Position numbers and translations under genes: made by a program. The notes under the pieces were generated by a model, which made no database searches, had not been told where the DNA came from, and was given only the letters and a program-made list of their open reading frames with translations. From Deltaproteobacteria bacterium (GTDB lineage Bacteria; SAR324; NAC60-12), in assembly GCA_002685535.1 (NCBI GenBank), contig NYXK01000046.1, forward strand, positions 1-64,000: a stretch of 64,000 nucleotides of DNA, read 5' to 3'. Positions 48,555 through 60,173 of the stretch are shown piece by piece; positions within the stretch are counted from its first letter, which is position 1; every line of letters starts with the position of its first letter.

Positions 48555-49657
48555 ATGCCTCTCAGAATGGGACTGTGCATGCTTGTTACGTCCTCACTTG
48601 CGATTCTTGCACTCATCGTTACGTTGTGGCAGTCCTCAGAAACTGTTCTTTCTCAAGTAAAGAAAGTTCTCCCACCAAATCGCAGTGGGGAGGAGGTTCC
48701 CGACCGCACCACATCACAGAAAGTTAATGATCGGTACGATGATACTCTCGGAAGATAAAGTGCCATGCCGAAGCACTCTTGTTGTCTCATGACTTGTTCC
48801 TATCGCTAACATTTTCGCAGTCCTTCTTTCCTGGACATTGCATTGAAACACGGCACCGACAAAGTCACAACCCATCATTATAATTATAGTAAGATCAAAA
48901 AGAATCTCGAGCTTCCGCAATGTTCACAGCAAACTGACCTATCTAAAGTGTATGACAAGTACCTGGAGCCTCTCCGAGACCAAAGAATCAAGGTCTTAGA
49001 AATTGGCCTGGGATGCAACATGGGATATGGCCCTGGTGCATCGTACCATACCTGGCTTGAATACTTCACCAACGTTGATCTGGTAAGCGTCTGCCCTCTA
49101 TGTATTCCCAGATTACTTTGATGAGCCAAAGCTGACTGCTAACTACAGTATTTCATCGAATATGATGCTGCGTGTGCCGAAAAGTGGAAGGCTGTGAGTC
49201 CAGTCCCGGCTGCATATTGTATTATGAAGTGGTTGAAAACGTCACTGACCTCGACTGAACCTGATAGGAGACTACTGGAGCAACAGTTTTCACTGGCGAT
49301 CAAGCGGACGCCGCATTCCTGGACAGATTTCTAAGCGAGACAGGAGGGAATTTTGATATCATGATCGATGACGGGGGACATACAATGCAGCAGCAGATGA
49401 CTTCACTCGAGACTCTCTTCAAGGCAGTGGTACCAGGTGGCATCTACTTCTGCGAGGATCTAGCTACAAGCTACGAGGAGCAGTACGGCGGAGGCGATGG
49501 TAAAACAACGATGATGGGTATGATCAAGGAGCTATTGGATGATCTGAACCATGCGGTGGAGGGAAGACCTGATGCTAAGCATCAAGTTGGATCTGAAATG
49601 CGGTCTATCGAATGCGGCGAGCAGATCTGTGCTTTCTTCAAGGAGGACAGTCGATAG
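48555..49657 (+). CDS. Membrane-anchored class I SAM methyltransferase, 291 aa
   Basis: Exons 48555-48733, 48821-49082, 49149-49193 and 49268-49657 join in phase to 291 residues. Residues 5-25 (MGLCMLVTSSLAILALIVTL) form one hydrophobic anchor, then a Ser/Arg-rich linker. The catalytic part starts FLDIALKHGTDKVTTHHYNY, followed by VYDKYLEPLR, IKVLEIGLGCNMGYGPGASY (SAM motif I), HTWLEYFTNVDL, YFIEYDAACAEKWKA (motif II acidic residue), ATVFTGDQADAAFL, FDIMIDDGGHTMQQQMTSLE, GGIYFCEDLATSYEEQYGGG. This arrangement is a recognised but functionally undefined fungal methyltransferase group. It is divergent from the transporter gene 545 bases away and lies 740 bases from the D-2-hydroxyacid dehydrogenase. 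The start was chosen because an upstream ATG (48482) is in another frame. Confidence 0.88.
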
Positions 49658-50394
49658 CTCTGATGGGATCTGCGTTGTCTCTTTCCACCACGAAGTAGCC
49701 ACCAGATGAGACTCTCAACTTACGATGGTCAATCGTAAACAAGCTCAGTATAACAGGACTTACATGTCTACAACATGCCTCATGATGTCTTCGTCTGCTC
49801 TCGCGCTGATAGAATCCACTGCTCTCTTCTGATTACCTACCTATGTTCCCAAAAAGTGAAAGTCATGTGACGTGATATTCCTCGAAGTTTTGTATTCCAT
49901 TATCCAATGCTATGAGACTGATTCGTTGTAAGTAGACCACAATATTATAGGTAAAGTATTTACCAACCATCGAGGCATCGTATAGTCACGTGCCATTGCG
50001 TTGGACCGCAGCCCTCGTCTGTGGCACCAAAGCAGAGTCAGGCTAGAACGAGTCGTCCTTTGCACAGTTATAGGAACGAAATAAGCAAAGGCAAAACACG
50101 GACATTATCGCCCTTTATGATGAGACTATTCGCTTGAGATCAAAGGCTGACGAACCATCAAGATTGCGTCATGAAGCTTAATCTGATGTTCGGAAGAATA
50201 TTTACCCCACTTTAACTTCACCTCGGCCCTTCGCGACATCTACCAAACAACAATCACGGCTGCCAAGATATCAGGTCAGAAACAAACATCATTCCGACAT
50301 AACATCATATAGCAAACACTCCTCCTCCAAAACGAGAGATATACTGAACCTCTCAGAGAAATCATCTCGAGAACAGCCTCATCAGCTCGCCAAC
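49658..50394. other. Intergenic, promoter of the dehydrogenase gene
   Basis: No gene. The last 150 bases before 50395 are CA-rich leader-like sequence. Confidence 0.55.
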
Positions 50395-51565
50395 ATGCCT
50401 CCAATACCCAAGGGGCCCATCAAGCTCGCAATCCTTGATGACTACCAAGGAATAGCAGCTAAGCACTTCGAGTCTCTCAAGCCCACCTTTGAGATCACCA
50501 CGTTTCAAGACACGCTCCCCGCTTTCAACAACCCCTCAACTCCGGAGTCCACCAAACAAGACCTCATCACGCGTCTCAAACCATTTACTGTCATCTCTTC
50601 CATGCGAGAGCGCACACCCTTCCCAGCAGACCTCCTCAAATCTCTCCCAAATCTCAAGCTCCTCCTCACCACCGGTGGCCGCAATGCATCAATCGACATG
50701 GCCGCCGCGAAAGCCCTCAGCATTCCGGTCACGGGAGCAGGAGAAGCAGGGCGAACGCCGTCAGCTGCTGTAGATCGTAAGAAGCGACGTGGGCCAGATA
50801 GCACGACGCAGCATTGCGTTGCGTTGATCTTGGGTATCGCGAGGCTTCTGGCAAGTGATGACAGGAATGTTAAGAACGGGTTGTGGGAAACGGATCTCGC
50901 GACGGGTTTGAGCGGGAAGACGTTCTCGACTCTTGGGCTAGGGAGACTAGGTGGAAATGTGGCAAAGATCATGTACCAGTCGTTCGGGATGAGGATTTTG
51001 GCGTGGAGCTCGAGCTTGACTCAGGAGACGGCTGATGAGAAAGCGGAGGCGTTAGGCTTGCCCGTGGAAGAAGATGGCGAGAAGGTCTTCAAAGTCGTCA
51101 GCAAGGAGGAGTTGTTCAAAGAGGCAGATGTATTGAGCGTACATTATGTTTTGAGTGATCGGTCACGAGGAATCGTTGGTGCCGAGGACCTGAAGTTATT
51201 GAAGAGGAGTGCGCTGTTCGTGAACACCTCGAGAGGACCATTGGTAGATGAGGATGCTTTGATGGATGTTCTCGATAAAGGCGCTATACGAGGCGCAGCC
51301 ATTGACGTCTTTGCTGTTGAGCCATTGCCGCTAGATTCAAGATGGAGAACAACAAATTGGGGTGTGGATGGAAGAAGTAATGTCTTGTTGACGCCTCATA
51401 TGGGATACGTGGAGGAGGTAAGTTCTCTTGGCCCTGACAAATGCGAATCAGGAAGACAAGCTGACTTCGCTTTAGGGAACAATGAACAGTTGGTACGAGG
51501 AACAAGTCGAGATTGTCGGAAGGTGGCACAAAGGCCAGGATCTCTTGAATGTGATTAATGCGTAG
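50395..51565 (+). CDS. D-isomer-specific 2-hydroxyacid dehydrogenase, 370 aa
   Basis: Exons 50395-51417 and 51476-51565 join in phase to 370 residues. It interconverts 2-hydroxyacids and 2-oxoacids with NAD(P)H. N-terminal substrate domain: IKLAILDDYQGIAAKHFESL, ISSMRERTPFPADLL, LKLLLTTGGRNASIDM. Nucleotide domain: FSTLGLGRLGGNVAKIMYQS (GxGxxGxxxA/G loop), ADVLSVHYVLSDRSRGIVGA, LFVNTSRGPLVDEDAL (catalytic Arg), GAAIDVFAVEPLP (catalytic Glu), LLTPHMGYVEE (catalytic His), closing with GTMNSWYEEQVEIVGRWHKG. Length matches the fungal cytosolic group. Substrate not predictable. The third base is C-rich in the first 350 bases and less biased later. A basic KKRRGPD loop replaces the usual short acidic loop before the HCVALILGIARL helix. 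Confidence 0.93.
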
Positions 51566-52104
51566 TGTATTCATGTACTGCTTTGGAATTTGGTTCCTCC
51601 CTCCTTGCTTCGTTTAGATGCAGCACGCTCTTTGCAGTTTTTCCTTTCCGCTTCCATTCGCCATTTGCTTGTGTACAGCACTTGTTGAAGCTTTGTTTGC
51701 TCAAGTGACATTCGCGAAGTTAATTGCCCAGCTAGGTACTTCCATATCGCAAAAGCCACAGTCGAGTGGCAGGAGCTGGAGGATAGTCGTCCTAGAGAGC
51801 GATTCACCTAGCCTGGCTAAGAACGCAAGCCAGGACGAGCATTCACCAGGTACTGAGCGCCATTCTTTTACCTTCCAGAGGCCCTCAGCCAATCGGGTCT
51901 TGTTACGAGGAGATATTCCGCCGGTCACTTTTAAGCTTAATTTTAGACATGCTAGCCCCCGACTTGCCTCGCGAGCTGGAGCACGCGAGGGTCAGCCTCG
52001 TACCTTTTCTCCTTCTGCAAACCACGAACCCCGTGGATTCATGGGAAGGCTCTACCTTGCCGTAGCATCAAAACAACCGAGCCAGTTGTCGAGAATCAAT
52101 CACC
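51566..52104. other. Intergenic, no gene recognised
   Basis: A 185-codon plus frame (51618-52175) overlaps this gap but lacks domain, splice or composition support. Confidence 0.5.
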
Positions 52105-52649
52105 ATGAATGCAGGCATCAGAACAGATCTTGCTCTTCGCAAGAGACAGATGTCGTAGGCGGGAAATGTACGTGACTTTGATTAAGAAGTTGAACGCGCC
52201 CCATGGATTAATCACAGCGCGCCAGACTTGAACCTCATTCGCAACGAAGAAGGAGATTTGGACAGAGCCCGACCCGAGAACAGACAATTAAAACAAAAGA
52301 AGGATCGTTACAAGGTACCCGAGAACGCTTTGCGCGCAAAGCTCCGACCACTCAATCTCCTCACGAAAGACGATCCCCCGACTGGCAATTCGTGTCTTTT
52401 GAGCGTGGAGGAAAAGATGTTTGGACCTGCCAGCTTGTTATCGACAATCATATATGTGGTACTGAATATCGAAACTGGGATTCTCATTCAGAAGCTAAGG
52501 TGGCAACGGCTTTGGTGGCTCTCGCTTTCCTAAAGGTTGGGAGCTCTACTCTACATCGCCTCGAAGGCTCTATATGCTGACAAGTTACATTACAGCAACG
52601 AGAAATTGCTCGCGCTAATTGTCGAATTCGAAACACTGAGACAGATTAG
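52105..52649 (+). pseudogene. Double-stranded-RNA-binding-like protein gene with a one-base frameshift
   Basis: Exon 1 52105-52154 (MNAGIRTDLALRKRQM), exon 2 52218-52535 and exon 3 52596-52649 (QREIARANCRIRNTETD) give about 140 codons if one base is restored. Exon 2 begins in one frame (PDLNLIRNEEGDLDRARPEN, ENALRAKLRPLNLLTKDDPP) and continues in another (DWQFVSFERGGKDVWTCQLV, IDNHICGTEYRNWDSHSEAK, VATALVALAFLK). The switch falls in a run of five C at 52375-52379; six would restore DDPPDWQF. The second part has the layout of a dsRNA-binding motif: a W-C-L-I strand, G-T-E-Y, then S-x-x-EAK with an Ala-rich helix. A role in RNA binding is inferred. Either the gene is dead or the assembly dropped a C. 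The next gene starts 170 bases on and may have been part of the same locus. Confidence 0.6.
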
Positions 52650-52822
52650 CTTGTTCATCCTGGCCCCAACCAGTACGCCCTCATCTATTGGCTACATAAA
52701 CTCGACGTCCTGATTGTTTATACTTCAGCCATGAAGCTCGGAAGAGCATGGGCTCAAGTCTTCCCACTGTAAGTTGAACACTTGTCGAACTAGAAAGCTG
52801 CTTACCCAAGTAGGTCGAAGAC

Positions 52823-54527
52823 ATGGATGGTGTCTGCAAGGTCTTTACCTGTGAGCGATCAATCGATGCACAGAATAATCCGATTCCTGCTCGCAAAACT
52901 GTGGTAAGTTGTAAGGGCCGCTGATCAGCCAAATACCAGGGCACTGACAAGTGTTTGAATAGGTATCTGCGGCGGGACTCACGTTCTTGCATCCAGATGA
53001 GACTCCAACAGGCCCTGAAGGCTATAAATTTAGGGATTGTGTCGCCGATATTAAACGGGGAAATGATGGAGAGTTGAAACTCTCCGCGCTACAAGCAGCC
53101 CTTCTGTCCATCCCAGCTACCGCCGCTACTTCCACATCGATAAGTCCCGCTCAAGCACACGCAGAAGACTCGAATATTACGAATGAAGGTGATAAGGATA
53201 TTCAGAGAATCGCATCGTACTTCCATAACCTCATGGTCGAGAAAACTGCCCTGGAGTATTACAGAGTCATCAATAGCCTGTTTCTACGCATACAAGTGAA
53301 TGCTGCAGCTCGATGCCACGACATTGCACAGACCGACGAGATGACCATGACCCTGGTCCAGTGCCTTCTGAATGCGTACAACGAGGTTTGACCCGGAGGA
53401 GAGGGGGGAGTCTGGAATTTTCTGGTGAGCATGGTATGGAACATCAGCACATACGAAGGTGCTCAGTATCAGGCAGCCCTCCACGATACTTACTTACATA
53501 TTCGACACAACGCTGCGAATGGAATTGGAGATCTCAACCAGGCTGATGAGTTGACCTTGAGGCTGATTCAATGCTTCTTGACCGCTAACGAGCAGATCTC
53601 ACCTGGTGGGGAGACGAGAGTGTGGAGCATGCTTCAGAGTGTCTTCCAGAATATCAATGCAAATGCGTCTGGCCATTTACATGCCATCAACGGATCTGAT
53701 CCTCTAGACGATGCAGAAAGGGACAACCCAACGCCACAGGTCGGATGGCTTGGTGGAACTCCCAACGGTGCTTCGACCCTGGTCAACCCGTCGCCGATGA
53801 ACATCGACAGTACTTATAATGCCCTTGATGCGACTCCAGATACCCAGATTAATGCGGTGACGTTGCACGGGGGTGTCCAACCCACCTCAACAAAACCCCT
53901 GTCCGGCCATGACATAGCTCAGACTCCATATTCAAACGTCGGCCTTCGAAGACAGACCGCTGCGAACGAGTCCAACCTCCCTCCTCGCACAAAAAAGAAC
54001 CTTGCGCCAGTCGTCAACAACACATCCACCGCAACAAGCACATATACCTCGAGCAAAAACCAACATGCTGACTCCGGCGCCTTTGTCCAACCCCAAGCGA
54101 GCGTTGTTAGCTTCAGCTTGCCAGTCCAAACTCAGCCAGCCAAGCGTAGAAATGGGACTGCCTCATCAAGTGCTCTTTTTGGCGCCGGGGCATCTGGAGC
54201 CGCAAAGACCTCGGACTTGGGGCTACTACTTCAGTCAGTACCTACGAAACTGCCCCGCAAGCAGCTATGTACGGGACGCCCGCGAGAACTTTGGGTTCTG
54301 GTTCTCAATCTTCGCCTGCTGCTGGATGCTCCGCCCAGAACAGAATCCCAGCGGGAACTCGCCCTTCTCTGCGATCTGGCCCCGTCATGGGTCAACTTCC
54401 TCTGCCACCTTCGATGCCACGCAATGTCGGCCCATCTACAGCTAACAACCTTCCGGCTGCGAGCCGAGGCAGCGGCAAAAGTAGGGGCGGTAGCAGTCAA
54501 CGAGGTGAAAGAGGAAGCAAGCGTTAG
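52823..54527 (+). pseudogene. Repeat-containing gene with RG-rich tail, broken by TGA and a frameshift
   Basis: Exon 52823-52903 (MDGVCKVFTCERSIDAQNNP) joins in phase to 52963 onward (VSAAGLTFLHPDETPTGPEG). Two related blocks of about 60 residues follow: NSLFLRIQVNAAARCHDIAQ with TDEMTMTLVQCLLNAYNEV, and DTYLHIRHNAANGIGDLNQA with DELTLRLIQCFLTANEQIS, each followed by PGGE...VW. A TGA (53389-53391) interrupts the first block exactly where the second reads Ser, and coding sequence continues in the same frame. Later the Ser/Thr/Gly-rich tail switches frame at a G run (54219-54222) to end SRGSGKSRGGSSQRGERGSK. RG-rich tails are common in RNA-binding proteins, which fits the dsRNA-binding-like gene just upstream. 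The first exon and start are uncertain. Family not recognised. Confidence 0.55.
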
Positions 54528-56106
54528 ATGAGGCTGCCCTGGACTTCGGATCTGCAGAGCTGCGAGTGGTCGATTTGGCTTCTTTGCTGTTGGTTGGATG
54601 TCATCTTCGAGCCTTGGTTATCACGGTTATATCCTCGTATTGCTCATTAAATTCTTCTAATCAGATTGTCAGTATAGACTAAACACACTTTGATAGAGTA
54701 ATAGCGGAAAAGACTTTTGAACATTGCAGCCATATTACATCCGAGACTGCGCAATAAAGCTCTGCCTGTGATCTTCCATATGGGACCTCGGGTCTTATCT
54801 CTGCTTGTGAAGTAGTCATGTGTACATAGCGGATATTATTCAAGAACGTGCTCAAAGAAGACGGTAGAGCATTCGAGTCAAAAGTGACAAAAGTGAAAGC
54901 CCCGATATCACAGATCTGTAGAAGGAGAGCTCCTCACAGGAAATCCTGGTTGGAGGGTTCCCCGACTCCAAACGTGGGGCGGATGCTCCCGTCCACGCCA
55001 GGAACCTGGGAAGGTGGCTTTCGGGGCGTCTTCGTGCTTTAATCGAACCGACTTAACATGACAGGAAGCTCCAGGTAGGTCGCCCCGCCTGGAGGAGTTC
55101 CCGACCGCAATCCACACCCGATGGGCTAATGTGGACACTGTCATCTGATTTGCAAGACTCATGTTATTGAAGGTCGATGACCATCCGAGTAAAACCTGAA
55201 GAAGCTAGCTATCTGAAGTCATGAAATGTGCTGGGAAACGCCTGGAGTGGTCAGCTATGTTTTGTACCATTGAGTGGATGCTAGAACTTAGCTTTTGCTG
55301 AAGTTGGAAAATAGGGTAATCACCGTCGCTTGCGCGACCAAAATGACTACCCGACCGACGAAAAGAAATGTTATTTCGCTAGAGAAATCGCAAAATATAC
55401 GCACGATAGCGAAGTTAAGCCCGTGAAAATTACTTCCAAGACATTTGTTGCCAAGTCAAATTAAGCGAGGTCTTGTTTTGTCGCCCCGCCACCACATCAC
55501 CATATAGATGGTAGGAGGTTCTCGATTCTAGTTGTGGGGTCGTTTAAAACAATATCGTGAATCTCTGCGCGAGATTAATCATATTGGGAAAATCATAAGG
55601 TCAGCCAGTCCGGACTGAAGCAACCAGATCCGAGGTGTCCGAGATATCCAGCCAAAATTTTGAGTTTCGTCTCGACAGCGAGGTTCAAACAAAGTTTGGC
55701 ACCAATCTTCTTTCGATCAGAAACGTAAGCGCCCGCTTTATTTGATGGAGCCCTAATTCTCCAGCTGGCCAGTTGTCTGTATAACCGACCCCTGGATAGA
55801 TTTGAAAGTGTCGAAAGGTAACAACCTACATCTAGTATTTCACTGCCATATACACTGGGCTTGTGCCAGAAAGCAAATCAGCTCATGTGCTGAGGACTAA
55901 CCGAGTCCGGCTCTCTCGGGACAGAAACAAGCATTACTCGCGTGTTCGTACGCAGACTTCCAACACGTATCACTTTCATTAGGCCAAGAAATACAAATAA
56001 ATGGCTTCACGGGAAATGGGCGTCTTTCAGTACTAAAATCAAATTGGTGTCGAATCACTCCAGGTGAGCTTCCAAGAACTTTGTTTGCAGTGAAAGCGCC
56101 AAAATC
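54528..56106. other. Intergenic, no gene recognised
   Basis: About 1.6 kb without coding character. Confidence 0.5.
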
Positions 56107-56112
56107 TATAAA
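56107..56112 (+). promoter_or_regulatory. TATA box of the six-cysteine secreted-protein gene
   Basis: TATAAA 113 bases before the ATG at 56220, followed by a pyrimidine- and CA-rich leader. Confidence 0.5.
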
Positions 56113-56219
56113 GTAGTGGTCTTTCCCAGATTATCTGTCATTCTTCCCATTTTTCCAGACTACGAACCACTTCACCTTCATTCTTTCCTCGATTCAGGCA
56201 GCTACCACCCTACGTCAAG

Positions 56220-56576
56220 ATGGTTTCATTCAAAGCTCTCACTATAGTTCTATTGTAATTCTCCCAATTCATCCACCATTTTTCTCACGTTTAACCTCTA
56301 CTTAGTGCATCCACCGTGGCAGCACAAGGACAGAGCTATTCTTGCTGGTGTGGAAATGGGAAGGGGGATACTGAGAGAGCTTGCACTGCCATGGCCGACA
56401 GCGGTCGGATGAGAGGTGACAGGGTACGTGATGCGTTTCTCACATTCAAGCTAGACATATCAAGCTAATCGGTGGGGTCCTGGTAGTGTATTGTTTTTGA
56501 AAGTCGAGCTCGGGACTATTTCTACAGTAATGCTTGCGGATTTGGGGCGGGGAAGGAATGGTGCGATCTGGCATAA
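56220..56576 (+). CDS. Small cysteine-rich secreted protein, 80 aa, six cysteines
   Basis: Exons 56220-56254, 56306-56423 and 56487-56576 join in phase to 80 residues; introns are 51 and 63 bases. The start MVSFKALTIVLFASTVAAQG is a clean signal peptide with cleavage after VAA or AQG. The mature chain of about 60 residues has six cysteines: SCWCGN, ERACTA, DRCIVF, NACGFG, EWCDLA. All six lie outside the signal peptide, allowing three disulfides. Gly, Arg and aromatic residues are frequent (RARDYFYSN). No known motif; the size and cysteine content match effector-like or antimicrobial secreted proteins of plant-associated and soil fungi. No open frame over 60 codons covers the gene, so it is easily missed without splicing. 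TATA box and leader support the start. Confidence 0.82.
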
Positions 56577-57418
56577 TCTTTATACCTTCAAGAAGACGGG
56601 GAAATTGGATAGCCCAAAGAGGACAGATCTGCGTGCAATGAAGAACAGAACTTTTGGCTACGTGGATCTAATGTGTCATCAATGCCAAGTTTCGACCGCA
56701 ACATCAACAATCCAAGACCTTTTTCCATTCTTTGAAGACTAATTCTTTCTCTGGCAAAAGAACCTGGAGAAGAATATTTCAAGCTCCGGATCTACGTCAG
56801 GTCATCAAGCAGAGTTTTGGAGGCCTTGTGAAATCTTGTAATCTCTCTTGTATTATCTTGGCATTTATTTTATTACTCTCCAGTCATTCTTTTGTCCGTC
56901 ACCAAATCCTACTGAGTCTGAAGTTCTTGAAGCATGAACGCTATTTAACGATTGATTCCTGCTGCGAAGTACCCCCGGAATGATATAATGTAAAAACATA
57001 GCCCTCTTTTAAATCAAACTCATGGGCACCCAGGGTTTTACCATTAGGTAATTTGAAGCTAGTTTCAAGATGGTCTTTGGACATTCCTAAAACTTCATTG
57101 GCTGGATCGACAATCAGTCATAACTTTGTCGTGGTACAGAAGGCGGGAAAGCCTGGAGTTGCTAAAATGCTTTGATTGCTGCGCTCAGATATAGTGAGCT
57201 AGCTTACAATACAAGCGCTTGCTCCGAATTATCTATGATAAAAGAAATCTAGTGTTCTCCAAGACTAACAAGGAAAAGAAAAAGCGGAATGTAGATGAAT
57301 AAACAAACAAAACACAATAACATATTCAAGGTCCCCGTAACTACAGATCCCAAATCACCTCTCCACCATTGCTCTAATACGCCTCACAGCAACTCGCTTG
57401 ACATAGATCAACGTAACA
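56577..57418. other. 3' flanks of convergent genes
   Basis: AT-rich, no gene recognised. Separates the secreted-protein gene from the MFS transporter, which ends at 57419. Confidence 0.5.
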
Positions 57419-59477
57419 CTACTCTCCCACGAAGCGACTCCTCGCCCTTAACTTGGGGCCACTCCAGTACATTACAAATAACAAGCCCGAACATAGCGTC
57501 ATCACGCCTGCTAAAACACTGACACCTGGTCCGACACCCATGGCGTGGAACATGGGTGAAGAAAACAGGATAGCGCCGCCAGCAAGTCCGCTCCGGGCAG
57601 CTGCGTTGGCTGCAAATAAAGAAGCGGCGTATTTTGGGTAAATGTTGGCGATGTATGCAAATTGTGAGTTCATTATTTGATAAGAGGAGGCTTGGAAGAG
57701 GACGACACCTATCAAAGGGACGATCCAGTGGATTGAGGGGGACGCGGTCCATGCTTTGAACCAGTTAGCACCATATTGATTACCAGAGTCGGGAATCCCA
57801 GTCTGCGGAATGGAACGCCAACAACTCACCAAATATAAATAATCCGATCGGCGCAAAAGCCGTAGCAACCAGGGCAGGCTTCAACCAGAACTCTGGCTCG
57901 GGCATACCAGTTTTCCTCAATTTTGGCTCAACCTTCAGACGGAAATGGACCAGTTGTATCGGAATAGCAATGAATAGCCCAATTGGTACTGTCAAATACG
58001 GCAAGCCGGAACTCCCCAGACTAAAACCGTGCATACCGACAAACACAAGTGGGAATGCTTCAAAGAAGGAATAAAATATCGCATAGCACAACGCCACATA
58101 CACAGTCGAGAATAAAATCGCGGGATCGAGAATGTTCATCTCCCAGGGTTTGATCAGGGCGTTGAACAGGATCTCTTTGAGATTTCGTTGGAGATGAGTG
58201 GTCTGAATTTCGGAAGCGGATTTGAAATTTGGGTTGCCAGTCAGGAGACGAAGCCGTGCGGCACGACGGTAGAGGATATTGGATGTGGATGTTTCGGGGA
58301 GTAGAAAGAAGAGGAATATGAAGAGGACGGCCGCGAGCCAGACCAGTTCGTACATGCTCCAGTGCCAGTTTTTATGTTCAAGGGCGTAGCCGACTGTGAT
58401 TGGTCCGAGCGCGGGTGCCATGGTTGCTGAGAAGAGCGTCAGTAAGTATTGATGGATATGGAGTAGAATATCTTACCGGTCGCACTCCAAGATGCGAGAA
58501 CATAGGGGAGCTTGCTGAGTGACAGCATGTCGGTGAAAGATGCTGGTCCTGTTGCTAATGCCGGGGATCCGAAGAAGGCACATAGAAATCTTGCGACCAT
58601 GAATGCTGGCAAGTCGTTCGTAAGTGTCGTTGGAATAATCATTAGTGTATACATCAAGAAAGTTCCGACGTATAGTGGGTTACGTCCGATGGCGGGAACT
58701 CTGCTTGGCGTCAGTGGTCAAGCCCAATAGCAAAGCTGCTCAACCTTTTTACTTACTCGCTAAGGGGAGAGAACAGAAGTGGTCCGAGTCCATCTGACAG
58801 CATTATTAGAACTTGTACAATATGAAGAAGAATATCAAAGAAGCCTTACAGCCAATAACATATAACGCCAAGCCCAGCGCAGCAACAGCAGTGGAGACAT
58901 TGAATTGCTCCATTACGAACGGAATAGCAGGCGCATATGCCGACGATCCAATGTAGATTGTGAAGGTAAGGATGCTTCAGGTGAGTGATTAGCATTTGAC
59001 AGTTCAGGCCATGGCTTTACTGAACATACCATATCAAGCCGCAAACGAAAGACTTTGTTCCCGAAGTCCAGTTCTGGGGATTTGCTGGATCGTCTAAATT
59101 CTCTCGTCAGCTTTTAATCATCAGACAGGACCCTTCTGAGTATACTGACCTGCACCATACCACTCCACCAAGATTACCCCCTTTCCAACCTTCACTGGCT
59201 CCACGGCCCTACTCCCCACAGCCTGCAACGCCAAGTCGACATCTGTCACTGCACGCTCCTCATCCGCGTTCACTAAGGACCTCGAACTACCCTCTGAGTC
59301 CCCAAGCACATCCTCTTCTTTCTTCTCTATGCTGTTCCGTGTATCTGCTGTGGATTCGGTGTCAATTTTGTAGGGGAACGAAAAGCCTGGGAGTTCTTCG
59401 GGGTATTTGAGAAATTTATTCTTGGTGATGAGTCGGATGAAGAATCCAAATGCCGTATCCCGAAATAATGAACTCAT
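57419..59477 (-). CDS. DHA1-type MFS drug/metabolite transporter, 569 aa
   Basis: Exons 59477-59150, 59093-59030, 58974-58850, 58793-58757, 58700-58477, 58426-57830 and 57753-57419 join in phase to 569 residues. A cytosolic N-terminus of about 110 residues, Ser/Glu-rich, precedes DDPANPQNWTSGTKSFVCGL, the usual entry of fungal DHA1 (12-helix) proton-antiport pumps. Then SSAYAPAIPFVMEQFNVSTA, ALGLALYVIGYGLGPLLFSP, LSEVPAIGRNP (loop 2-3 motif A variant), ARFLCAFFGSPALATGPASF, MAPALGPITVGYALEHKNW (motif C), FFLLPETSTSNILYRRAARL, and C-terminal helices IHWIVPLIGVVLFQASSYQI and GGAILFSSPMFHAMGVG. It sits at the plasma membrane and is expected to export toxic compounds or a metabolite. It is divergent from a Gre2-like reductase with a 700-base shared upstream region. 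Confidence 0.93.
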
Positions 59478-60173
59478 CGCGATATTATGCGCTGGTTGTT
59501 GGCCAGTGTGGAAGAATAAGTTGGGAGAGGAAGTCCGAAAGGCAGAGCAGGCACCAAGAGATGAAGGTGATATACACGCAAATAGAAAGAGTTGAAAATG
59601 TTATGACTTGTGAGCCTTCATTGATGCGCGGAATTGAAAGACTATAAAGGACATTGAAAAATCGGGCATAAGGCCTGCTCGGCGGTCGAAGTGTGTTTAA
59701 TTTTGCCAAGGGTGCATCGCCAATCATCAATAGGGGTAGCTTGCGGTAGCGAGCTGACAAACCGTCGCTTAACGTTGTTTTGTGTACGCGGGGTTCCGGG
59801 AGCGGGTTGGAATTGCGCGTGGAATGCATTGTTACGACCTTAGATTACGGTGGTGTGAGTACGATGTCTAGATACGTTGCGTGTGATTGATAAGATTGCG
59901 TATTTTGCTCTGCAAGCAGGAAAGATGAAATGTGCCAGATTCGATCTCCGCTAGTATTCGGCGGGCGAATGTCTCGTTGCTGAGAAATGCGATAATGACC
60001 TGGGACACTAGACTGCCGAGGACGTAAATATATAATGGAATAGTTGGAAAAGAGATAATATCTTTGCATGACTTGTACCAGCTGATTCTTTCTGAATTTT
60101 TAGAGCCCTGTGTTCTCTTGCCAGTGTCCACTCTTTCTCACCACAATCACAGCAATCTCATTTCCCTGCCAGG
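59478..60173. promoter_or_regulatory. Divergent promoter region between MFS pump and reductase
   Basis: 696 bases between the two ATGs with no gene. Shared regulation of pump and reductase is possible. No transcription-factor site can be assigned by eye. Confidence 0.5.
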
